This document shows positions 1 through 8,110 of a stretch of 64,000 bases of DNA, in pieces; the first letter of the stretch is position 1, and the number at the start of each line of letters is the position of its first letter. Source of the DNA: Oscillospiraceae bacterium. GTDB lineage: Bacteria > Bacillota > Clostridia > Monoglobales > Monoglobaceae. The notes below the pieces were generated by a model. It searched no databases. It was not told the origin of the DNA and saw only the letters and a program-made list of their open reading frames with translations. The position numbers were made by a program, and so were the translations under genes. Where the stretch lies: assembly GCA_015068845.1 (NCBI GenBank), contig SVJR01000001.1, forward strand, positions 1 to 64,000. The letters run 5' to 3'.

Positions 1-102
1 CTTTTTCAAAACTGAGTGGTATATCGTCTGTTCACAACTCGCTCCCACCCCCTGTGTAATACTGTCTCCCAAAAAATTGATTTTAAGACCTCTTAATTCC
101 AT
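1..102 (-). CDS. SGNH/GDSL-type hydrolase, N-terminal fragment (continues off the left edge)
   Basis: Minus-strand translation from ATG at 102-100 gives MELRGLKINFLGDSITQGVGASCEQTIYHSVLKK..., with the GDSI(T) block I motif. An AAGGAG RBS lies just upstream (about 113-118). Not in the ORF track because it is truncated. Confidence 0.75.
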   Translation of the reverse strand, partial: MELRGLKINFLGDSITQGVGASCEQTIYHSVLKK

Positions 103-160
103 GCTAGTTATCTCCTTTGTAAATTTATTAATAGCTCGTGTTAAGTTAGGAATAAAAACT

Positions 161-685
161 TTATTTTGATATCTTTTTTATAATCGGTTTTTCATGTGAG
201 ATTATATCAATGACATGATCCTCTGCATCAATTCCATAATGTATCCATTCGCCAGGGTAATAATCACCATCATCAGACTGACAGCAATCCGTTACACTTT
301 TAAAGTAATCTAAAAATTTTGACTTTTCATATATGTACAGCCTGTTTCCTTTTCTTATGTTGTAATCATCCCAAGAACAATAGGACTCATTTCTAACTTG
401 ATATATTATATAACTCGGAAATACGATTTCATAAACATCGTCCTCGTTTGGATAAATAGGAGTACTTTCCTTTAATATTTCTTTAAGAGCTTCATTACAC
501 TCCTCATCAACACCAGTTCCCTTTTCACCCTCAACATATCCCGATAAAATAATTTTAAGTTCATTATCGACATCTTCTATATTCAATACAAAAACAAATT
601 TCCCAAGATAATCATTGTTCCCTCCGAATTCCAAGTTTACAGCTTCTATATTTTTATTCGTTTTCTTTTTGAAGAACATATTCAC
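161..685 (-). CDS. hypothetical protein (174 aa)
   Basis: ORF with good RBS (AAAGGAGAGAG). No family recognised. Confidence 0.6.
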   Translation of the reverse strand: MNMFFKKKTNKNIEAVNLEFGGNNDYLGKFVFVLNIEDVDNELKIILSGYVEGEKGTGVDEECNEALKEILKESTPIYPNEDDVYEIVFPSYIIYQVRNESYCSWDDYNIRKGNRLYIYEKSKFLDYFKSVTDCCQSDDGDYYPGEWIHYGIDAEDHVIDIISHEKPIIKKISK

Positions 686-722
686 TCTCTCCTTTCGACA
701 TCATTCGACATCCTTACTATAC

Positions 723-737
723 TCGTGTCAAGTCAGG
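723..737 (-). promoter_or_regulatory. Candidate promoter/-35 element CCTGACTTGACACGA (copy 1)
   Basis: Contains TTGACA (726-731, minus) upstream of the 161-685 CDS. The same 15-mer occurs at 2942-2956. The -10 is poor. Confidence 0.35.
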
Positions 738-780
738 TGAACAGTGAATATTAGTACCTACTACTATTTTCCTATTATTC

Positions 781-800
781 GGGCGATTCGTGAATCGCCC
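781..800. repeat. REP-like perfect palindrome GGGCGATTCGTGAATCGCCC
   Basis: 9-bp arms GGGCGATTC/GAATCGCCC around GT, in a non-coding gap, followed by CCTACAA. Confidence 0.6.
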
Positions 801-955
801 CTACAAGTTTTCTTGAACATTTTTCATCAGAACCCGCAGGAATATCAGATTTTCCCGCCCGATATGTAAATATTTATTATCAGCAAACAAATGTTTTGAT
901 TTTTATAAACTTGGTATTAGTGAAATGAAATGTACCCCCTTATCTATGATGCAGC

Positions 956-2038
956 TTAATTAGAATCTACTTTATTGGTTTTGCTATATATCGCATTTGC
1001 AAGCAATATTGCCAGAATTCCTGAGACGGTTTTTCCAAAAATTACTGGAATTACATATTCACTATTAAAAGCCATGGTAAAAGCAAGATGAGTGCCTACA
1101 ACAAATGCACCTGATACTGCAAATGCCGAATTGAGTACTGTGCCCTTTTTGTCCATTTTATCCATCATTCCAAACGATGTTGTGCTTGAAGCAAGACACG
1201 AAATAATACCAACTATTGAATATTCATTAACACCCATTTTTTTAGCCACAACCTTAAGAGGTTTTGACAAAACCTTTGATAAGACATACATAAGCGGGAA
1301 TGAACCGGAAAGCACAATTGCTGCATTAACGCTAATGGATGCCCCTTCCTCAATTGTGGCAAGGCCTTTTATAACTTCATATCCGGTCAGAAATCTTATA
1401 ATACCAAGCGCAAGGCCTATTGTAATTAATATCGTGATGAAACTTCCGAAGACCTTAAATGCCTTTACGCAAAATCCCGGAAAATAAATAAGTCCACATG
1501 CAACAATAGCGGAAAATATAACAAGTGGCATAAGAACTAACAACAATGAAACAAATGGTATTTTGCATAAAACTCCCGATACAATACACCCAAGCGGTAT
1601 GGTTGCGATACCACACAAAAGTCCAAACAAAAGTTCTTCATGTTGACTTTTATCTACAACTCCAAGGGCAAAAGGAATCGTGAATGACATTGTGCACCCC
1701 ATCATAGAAGAAACAACCAAAGCATTATATAACCCCAATTTATCATCCATCGCCATCTCAACAGCCAGTGTTGCACCACCCATATCGTTTGCGAATAAAG
1801 ATGCAGGAATAATAGAAGGGTCAATATGTAAAGAACTAACCAAAAACTCTGATAATGGTTTCATTAGTTCTGCGATGAACGGAGATATTACGATCATACC
1901 AATGATAGAAAGTGCCATTGTGCCCAATAACATAAATGCCTTTTCAAATTCTTTTCCAAGGCCAAAGCGATTTCCAACTATTCTGTCTAATGCACCCAGT
2001 ACTGAAAAAACCAATATTATAACTGTTAAATAATTCAT
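956..2038 (-). CDS. eutH: EutH-family ethanolamine permease-like membrane protein
   Basis: MNYLTVIILVFSVLGALDRIVGNRFGLGKEFEKAFMLLGTMALSIIGM... resembles EutH. Start moved from the ORF-track start to Met at 2038. Confidence 0.8.
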   Translation of the reverse strand: MNYLTVIILVFSVLGALDRIVGNRFGLGKEFEKAFMLLGTMALSIIGMIVISPFIAELMKPLSEFLVSSLHIDPSIIPASLFANDMGGATLAVEMAMDDKLGLYNALVVSSMMGCTMSFTIPFALGVVDKSQHEELLFGLLCGIATIPLGCIVSGVLCKIPFVSLLLVLMPLVIFSAIVACGLIYFPGFCVKAFKVFGSFITILITIGLALGIIRFLTGYEVIKGLATIEEGASISVNAAIVLSGSFPLMYVLSKVLSKPLKVVAKKMGVNEYSIVGIISCLASSTTSFGMMDKMDKKGTVLNSAFAVSGAFVVGTHLAFTMAFNSEYVIPVIFGKTVSGILAILLANAIYSKTNKVDSN

Positions 2039-2048
2039 TATATCCTCC

Positions 2049-2858
2049 TTATAGTGCAACAGCTATAAAACCGTTGTCTGTCAGTATATATTTTTCTTTA
2101 AAACCACATTCCCTTAAAAGTTCTGTTGCCAAATCAAATCCACAGTCTATCGTATTTGTGCTATGGCTATCAGATGTTATAACAGCGCCCAGCCCCAGTT
2201 TTTTAAATTGCCTTATTATCTGCATCGAAGGATATGGAGCTTTTCTGTACCCTCTTGAAATCGCACCTGTATTAACCTCAAAAAGGGGTATTTTCTTTGA
2301 TAGCATTTCTGCCGCCTCAAATGCTGCGGATAAATATTCTTTTGCTGTTGTATCAAAAAAAGTTCGGTTATCGCTATGTTTAGTGATCAAATCAAAATGT
2401 CCAATAATATCAAAATTGCCGTATTGCGGTAATTGCGCCAATGTTTGATAGTAATATTTTGCATATTCCATACCATTTCCGTTGAAATGCTTTTTTATGA
2501 GTGTTTCCACTTCTTGTTCGCTTCTGTCAAAGCCCACATACTCTTCTCCAATTTTAAAGTAATGCACCGAACCGATCAAATAATCGTATCCCACCATTTT
2601 CGGTTGTGAATACATATCTACTTCAAGTCCAAGATATATTTTTATTTTGTCCTTGTATTTCTTTTTTTGTTCTAATATAGTTTTTTTATATTCTTCCGCT
2701 CTGTCTATATCACCCCAATACTTGGAATATGACGCATACGAATGTCCCGAAAAACCAATGGAATCAAAACCCTTATGTATTGCGGCAATAATCATTTCCT
2801 CGGCTGTATCCGCACCATCACAGAAAGTTGTGTGCGTATGTAAGTTTTGCATATACAT
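2049..2858 (-). CDS. PHP-domain histidinol-phosphatase family protein
   Basis: NLHTHTTFCDGADTAEEM, GFSGHS and SDSH PHP motifs. Confidence 0.8.
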   Translation of the reverse strand: MYMQNLHTHTTFCDGADTAEEMIIAAIHKGFDSIGFSGHSYASYSKYWGDIDRAEEYKKTILEQKKKYKDKIKIYLGLEVDMYSQPKMVGYDYLIGSVHYFKIGEEYVGFDRSEQEVETLIKKHFNGNGMEYAKYYYQTLAQLPQYGNFDIIGHFDLITKHSDNRTFFDTTAKEYLSAAFEAAEMLSKKIPLFEVNTGAISRGYRKAPYPSMQIIRQFKKLGLGAVITSDSHSTNTIDCGFDLATELLRECGFKEKYILTDNGFIAVAL

Positions 2859-2920
2859 ATTTATCCCCCAAATTTTGTTTATTTAAAATATGTTGACTAT
2901 ACCTATGTACTTCTTCATTT

Positions 2921-2956
2921 TTTATATAATCATCATCGTGTTCGTGTCAAGTCAGG
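2921..2956 (-). promoter_or_regulatory. Candidate sigma-A promoter for the PHP phosphatase-eutH unit
   Basis: Minus strand TTGACA (2950-2945), then TATATA (16-bp spacer) or TATAAA (18-bp spacer). Confidence 0.5.
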
Positions 2957-3117
2957 CTAAAAAATCATCCACTCAGTAATTCCCCTTGAATTTTAATTAA
3001 TGCCGTAAGGCAATTTATTGAATTTGCTTTGTAAACTCATTATACACCAAACACCCGCTCTTTTCAAGCATAACCTTTTTTGTTGCGGCATATATTTTTA
3101 CAAAGGAGGGACTACCT

Positions 3118-3408
3118 ATGGCAGAGTATAGCGAATACCAAAGACGGCGCAGCCGTTCGGTCCGTGAAAAGCCAAAACGGAACAGTTACGGCAAAAAGCT
3201 TGTTTTGCAGTTGACCGCATCAATTGTTATTTTCGCGGCGGTTTGCACACCTGCATCGCCCGATATTTTAAAAGACGCCGCCAAATCGGCATTAAACTAT
3301 AAACCGGATACTGCATTACTTATTTCGGCAATAAGCCGTATCTGGGATAATACGAAAACAGAGGAAAATGTAAATGAAACTATCGAAACAACTGTCGAAA
3401 ATCTTTGA
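3118..3408 (+). CDS. Small single-TM protein, SpoIVFA-like by position (96 aa)
   Basis: Basic N-terminus, one predicted TM (LVLQLTASIVIFAAVC). Overlaps the downstream M50 protease start by 35 nt. Confidence 0.55.
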   Translation: MAEYSEYQRRRSRSVREKPKRNSYGKKLVLQLTASIVIFAAVCTPASPDILKDAAKSALNYKPDTALLISAISRIWDNTKTEENVNETIETTVENL

Positions 3409-4258
3409 GATACCCATTGGCAAACACTTAAAAATCAGTATCTGGCTTATTCCTACCGTTATATGTGCCATATACGGCGGATACGTACAAACCTTTGTCG
3501 TTGCCTATCTATCGGCAATTCTGCACGAGACGGCGCACATCATTTGGGCAAAGGCTCTTTCCGTTTCTGTATCGAGGGTTGAGCTGTATCCATTCGGAAT
3601 TTCAGCAAGGCTCAAATCCGGCTATATTCAAAGCTCCGAAAAGGAATTTCTGATTGCCTTTGCCGGCCCGTCTTTGAGTTTGCTGCTTTACTGGGTTTGT
3701 ATAATTCTTTACCGATTTATACAATCAGAATTTTTTAAATTTGGTGCAGACATCAACCTTTGTCTTTGCCTTATAAATCTTATTCCGGTCCTGCCTCTCG
3801 ACGGCGGAAGGATAGTTAAAGCGCTACTCACTGCCAGGTACGGAATTATAAGGGCTTACAACTTCACTATAAAGCTGAGCAGATTTTTGATACTTCTGCT
3901 TCTTATTTGTGCCGGAATTATATTCTTTGTTTCCGACTTTAATTTTTCACTTATACTCATTTCTGCTTTTTTACTTCAAAATCTTTGCGGAGAACAGCAA
4001 GCAGTTTCAACAGTTACGCTTAGGGAAATTCTGCAAAGTACCGAAAAAGCGGAAAACTGTCATTCACTTCCGGTCAGGACGCTGTGTGTAAAAGAAAGCC
4101 GTGCAGCATCAGGAATACTAAGATATCTCAGCTATGACTGTTTTTATATTGTTCATATACTGAACAAGAAGTCACGGATTATCAAGACTCTTACCGAGAC
4201 ACAAATACTCATGGCACTTACCGAAAACGGAATACGCACCCGATATGGTGATATATAA
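3374..4258 (+). CDS. spoIVFB: SpoIVFB-type M50 site-2 protease
   Basis: HExxH-type HETAH in LSAILHETAHIIWAKAL, and LIPVLPLDGGRIVKALL. Multi-pass. Confidence 0.75.
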   Translation: MKLSKQLSKIFEIPIGKHLKISIWLIPTVICAIYGGYVQTFVVAYLSAILHETAHIIWAKALSVSVSRVELYPFGISARLKSGYIQSSEKEFLIAFAGPSLSLLLYWVCIILYRFIQSEFFKFGADINLCLCLINLIPVLPLDGGRIVKALLTARYGIIRAYNFTIKLSRFLILLLLICAGIIFFVSDFNFSLILISAFLLQNLCGEQQAVSTVTLREILQSTEKAENCHSLPVRTLCVKESRAASGILRYLSYDCFYIVHILNKKSRIIKTLTETQILMALTENGIRTRYGDI

Positions 4259-4260
4259 AA

Positions 4261-4290
4261 ACTCCGAAGCAATACGCTTCGGAGTTTTTG
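4261..4290. terminator. Bidirectional terminator hairpin
   Basis: ACTCCGAAGC-AATAC-GCTTCGGAGTTTTTG between convergent CDSs. Confidence 0.85.
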
Positions 4291-4291
4291 A

Positions 4292-5908
4292 TTAAAGTGA
4301 ATCAAAATAGTTCTTTGCTTCTTCGCCATAGAGCATCAGGCACCTTAAAACCTTTACAAGCTTGGGGGCTGAGTTCTTCTCAAGCTGGTTTGCCGCATAG
4401 TCGCGGACGCTGTATTTATGAATGTCGCCGTAACGATATTCGCCGTCCACCTTAGTATATGCACGGGCATATATCGAATTATACATTTGTCTTGAAACTA
4501 TATTGGTATATGCATAGACCTTATACTCGCCGTTTTTCTCAAAATTGGTTACTTTACGGCTTTCGGTGCCCATTGTGTGAGCTTTTGCCACCGCATAGTC
4601 GTACTCAGTCCAGAAGAGCATTCCCGACTCCTCAGAGGGTTCATCATCAAGAACATAATAATTAATCGAAATGTCACCCTCAAGCTTAATTGTTTTACCT
4701 GCTATATATGCCGAGGTTTTTGTTCCGTTGTTCTCTACAATTACCGCATCGGCACTTTCGTAGGTTTTGGTGAAGTCGGTCGCTCTTTCACCCTGTTTAA
4801 GAATAAGGTTTGCCGCCTCGTTATCGCTGCCGAAATACTCCTGTGCTGCTGTTCCGTAGTTAAGCATTTTTATAAGCAAGGGCTTCAGCGACTTATTCTT
4901 CATCATATTTTCAGCGTACTTTGTTACACTGTATGCCTCACGAGGCATCATACTGTATCTCACAGTTCCGTCCTCGTGTTCTGCCATCAGGCGGGCATAG
5001 ATTTTTTTGCTCATATCCTTTGAAGTTATATTTTTATACTCAAATCTATATCCATTTTTATCTTTACCGACCATATCAACTATTCTGTCGGCAGTATCCT
5101 TTACATACCGTGACTGCTCACTCTCCCAGAAGAGCATTTTTACGCGGCTTGGATCTATACCTTCAATCTGAGCATAAAACACAAGTGAAATTGTACCTTG
5201 AAGATCAAGTGTGCGACCCGTGATTTCAACTATATTTTCCTCAGATACAAGGGTTCTTGCCGTAGGTGAACCATTGTATAAAAGTATATTTTCTTTATAT
5301 TCTGCCTTCATATCCACAACCATTGTATCCTGTACTTCATAAATGCGGACATTTTGTGTTGTATTTGATGTAAACGGAACTTCAACTGAAAGTTTGCCTG
5401 AAGCTTCAAGCGTTTCACCGTTTGCGTCTGTAAAGCAATAATTTATCTCGATTTTTACATCGGGCATAAGTCTTTTAATTATAGCATCCTCTATCCCTAC
5501 AGCTTTTTTGACATCAAAGAAGACCTTACCGTTTTTGCTCTTTTTTGAAAGGCTCTCAACAAATTCGCGGTCCAGAGTAACAGTTAGGATATCAGTTTTA
5601 AGTGTTATATCCGGTGTGATTTTGCCCGAAGCCGGTGCTGTTGCGATATTCAGCAGGGTTGACATTTCGACCCTGACATTTTCATCTGCGCCGGAGTCTG
5701 ACAAAGCGGAAACTGTATACTTATTTGCCGTTTTGTCCAAAGCAACGCCCTTCTCGTTCACAACACCGTTTTTCTCAAGCTCGGGACTGTTTTTTCTTTG
5801 AACCACAGAATATACTACGGCGGTTTCCGTATCAGCAAAAACAACTGTTCCCGACAGAAATGTTAAAATAAAACTCAGGCATAAAACTCCTGCAATTATC
5901 TTTTTCAT
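4292..5908 (-). CDS. Secreted protein with a tandemly duplicated ~130 aa C-terminal domain
   Basis: Signal peptide MKKIIAGVLCLSFILTFLSGTVVFA. Internal repeats with MLFW, IYAR, YSVxxYA and LxYGxxAxxYF in the same order. Confidence 0.75.
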   Translation of the reverse strand: MKKIIAGVLCLSFILTFLSGTVVFADTETAVVYSVVQRKNSPELEKNGVVNEKGVALDKTANKYTVSALSDSGADENVRVEMSTLLNIATAPASGKITPDITLKTDILTVTLDREFVESLSKKSKNGKVFFDVKKAVGIEDAIIKRLMPDVKIEINYCFTDANGETLEASGKLSVEVPFTSNTTQNVRIYEVQDTMVVDMKAEYKENILLYNGSPTARTLVSEENIVEITGRTLDLQGTISLVFYAQIEGIDPSRVKMLFWESEQSRYVKDTADRIVDMVGKDKNGYRFEYKNITSKDMSKKIYARLMAEHEDGTVRYSMMPREAYSVTKYAENMMKNKSLKPLLIKMLNYGTAAQEYFGSDNEAANLILKQGERATDFTKTYESADAVIVENNGTKTSAYIAGKTIKLEGDISINYYVLDDEPSEESGMLFWTEYDYAVAKAHTMGTESRKVTNFEKNGEYKVYAYTNIVSRQMYNSIYARAYTKVDGEYRYGDIHKYSVRDYAANQLEKNSAPKLVKVLRCLMLYGEEAKNYFDSL

Positions 5909-5926
5909 AGCATTACCTCAATAAAA

Positions 5927-6550
5927 TTAATCGTTTGACCGTATCACAAGAACGAAGCCACTGTCAAATGTTATATGGGCCACACCTTCGCCGTCAAAGC
6001 AATTGCTGCTTGCCTGAACCTTGCTGCACGAAAGGTGCATACCTTCTGCCTCATAACGAAGACCCTTAACCGAAAAATTCGTCACATCACCGCCAAATGG
6101 GAAAAATGAAATATACTTTTTGTCGTTTGGATAAACGGTAAAACTTTTATACTCCATTGATATTTCATTCTTTTCATCAACAAAGCGGCCTTTTGCTCCG
6201 TTTTCAAGAAGCTTTTTAAGCAGGCAGAAGTGCGAAAACTCGTGGTCGCGTCTGCCGCCTATGCCACCAAGGATAGTAATGTCCTTGCAGCCCTTTTCAA
6301 GTGCCAGTTCTATCGCAAGGTCCATATCGGTATTATCCTTACGCACGGGGAATGTATAGCGTTCCTTGACCTCTACATCGTCACCGCACAATGAATCCCC
6401 GTCACCCAGCCATACATCGGGGGTCAAACCAAGTGCTGCGGCGTGCTTTAATCCGCCGTCGGCACAGATAACCAGACAATCGCTGAAATCCATAGTTCTT
6501 AGATAATCATAAGACTCTATCGGAGCAGAGCCGAATATGAAGCATCTCAT
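5927..6550 (-). CDS. thiN: thiamine pyrophosphokinase
   Basis: CADGGLKHAAALGLTPDVWLGDGDSL, RKDNTDMDLAIELAL, LGGIGGRRDHEFSH. Confidence 0.9.
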   Translation of the reverse strand: MRCFIFGSAPIESYDYLRTMDFSDCLVICADGGLKHAAALGLTPDVWLGDGDSLCGDDVEVKERYTFPVRKDNTDMDLAIELALEKGCKDITILGGIGGRRDHEFSHFCLLKKLLENGAKGRFVDEKNEISMEYKSFTVYPNDKKYISFFPFGGDVTNFSVKGLRYEAEGMHLSCSKVQASSNCFDGEGVAHITFDSGFVLVIRSND

Positions 6551-7206
6551 TTGGCAGCCGCTCTCATTTCAGCAATAACAGCCGGGATGTCCTCAGCCTT
6601 AAACACAGCAGAGCCTGCAACCATTACATTTGCGCCGCTGCCGGCAGGCATACCTATGTTCTTTGCAGTCACACCGCCGTCTACCTCAAGGTCAATATCC
6701 TTACCCAGAGCATCAATCATTGTTCTTGCCTTTTTGATTTTGTCGTTCATTGCCTCGATGTACGACTGGCCGCCAAAGCCGGGTTCAACAGTCATTATAA
6801 GGAGCAAATCAAGCTTTTCAAGATAAGGTTCAACAACCGCAACATCTGTACCCGGCTTAACGGAAACGCCTGCCTTTACGCCAAGGCTGTGGATATAGTC
6901 GATAACCTTTGCAGGGTTTTCAACCGCCTCGTGATGGAAGGTTACAATGTCTGCGCCTGCCTTTACGAAAGTTTCTATGTACTTCATCGGCTCGGAAATC
7001 ATAAGATGCACATCAAATACAAGGTTTGAGTGCTTCCTGAGCATTTTGGTGATATCGGGTGAAAAGCCCATATTGGGAACAAAGTGACCGTCCATTACAT
7101 CTACATGGACATAGTCAGCTCCGCCAACTTCAATTTTCTTCAGTTCTTCGCCAAGGTTTGCTGCGTCTGCAGCAAGGATGGAAGGTGCAATTTTAATGTT
7201 TTTCAT
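6547..7206 (-). CDS. rpe: ribulose-phosphate 3-epimerase
   Basis: IAPSILAADAANLGEEL, VDVMDGHFVPNMGF, MTVEPGFGGQ. Confidence 0.95.
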   Translation of the reverse strand: MKNIKIAPSILAADAANLGEELKKIEVGGADYVHVDVMDGHFVPNMGFSPDITKMLRKHSNLVFDVHLMISEPMKYIETFVKAGADIVTFHHEAVENPAKVIDYIHSLGVKAGVSVKPGTDVAVVEPYLEKLDLLLIMTVEPGFGGQSYIEAMNDKIKKARTMIDALGKDIDLEVDGGVTAKNIGMPAGSGANVMVAGSAVFKAEDIPAVIAEMRAAAK

Positions 7207-7220
7207 AATTTATATTCTCC

Positions 7221-8096
7221 TTAGAATTGATTTTGTTTAGCTTTTTTTATTTCATCATAAAGCTGCTTGTAGCTTTCGTGACGCACTTGTGAAATCTCGC
7301 CATTTTTGATTGCCGCCGTAACGCTGCAATCAGGCTCGGAAATATGCCGGCAGTCCAGAAACCTGCATCCAGTTGTGTGGTTTTTGAATTCCCTGAACAG
7401 GCCGGGCAGTTCTTCGAGCGGAATCATATCCAGCTCAAACGAGCTGAAGCCGGGGGTGTCAATTATATATCCGCCAAATGGCAGGCTGACCAGTTCGGAA
7501 TGTCTGGTGGTGTGTCTGCCTCGTTCTGTTTTATCGCTTATTTTGCCGGTCTCAAACAAATCTCTTTCCATTATTCTGTTGAGCAGACTTGATTTGCCGA
7601 CACCGGAGTTGCCTGCAAAAACAGTTATTTCATCTTTCAGCAAGGCTTTGAGTCCGTCGACATTCACATTATCTGCCGCACTTGCGATAACTGTATTGAA
7701 ACCTGCAGAGGCATACACATCTGCAAGGCTTGTATCTTCTACAAGGTCACTTTTATTAAAACAAACCGAGATTTTGAGATTTGCAAATTCCGCCGAGGCA
7801 ATCAGCTTGTCGAGGACATACGGATTGGGTTTGGGGCTTTCAAGCGCAACCACCGCCATCATATGGGTAACATTGGATACTGCCGGTCTGATAAGTGAGT
7901 TGCGGCGGGGTTTTATCTCGTCCACCGAACCGGTTTTTCCGTCCTCCGTTGATATAACAACCTCGTCACCCACAAGCGGAGACATTCCTTTTTTACGGAA
8001 AATCCCTCTTGCACGACATTCAATCAAGCCTGCCTTGGTGTCAACATAGTAAAAGCCGCCTATGCCCTTTGCAATAACTCCTTCAAGACTTTTCAT
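7221..8096 (-). CDS. rsgA: ribosome small subunit-dependent GTPase A
   Basis: Circularly permuted GTPase: FAGNSGVGKSSLLN, DTPGFSSFEL, C-terminal zinc site CRFLDCRHISEPDC. Confidence 0.95.
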   Translation of the reverse strand: MKSLEGVIAKGIGGFYYVDTKAGLIECRARGIFRKKGMSPLVGDEVVISTEDGKTGSVDEIKPRRNSLIRPAVSNVTHMMAVVALESPKPNPYVLDKLIASAEFANLKISVCFNKSDLVEDTSLADVYASAGFNTVIASAADNVNVDGLKALLKDEITVFAGNSGVGKSSLLNRIMERDLFETGKISDKTERGRHTTRHSELVSLPFGGYIIDTPGFSSFELDMIPLEELPGLFREFKNHTTGCRFLDCRHISEPDCSVTAAIKNGEISQVRHESYKQLYDEIKKAKQNQF

Positions 8097-8110
8097 CAGG
8101 CTCTCCTTTT

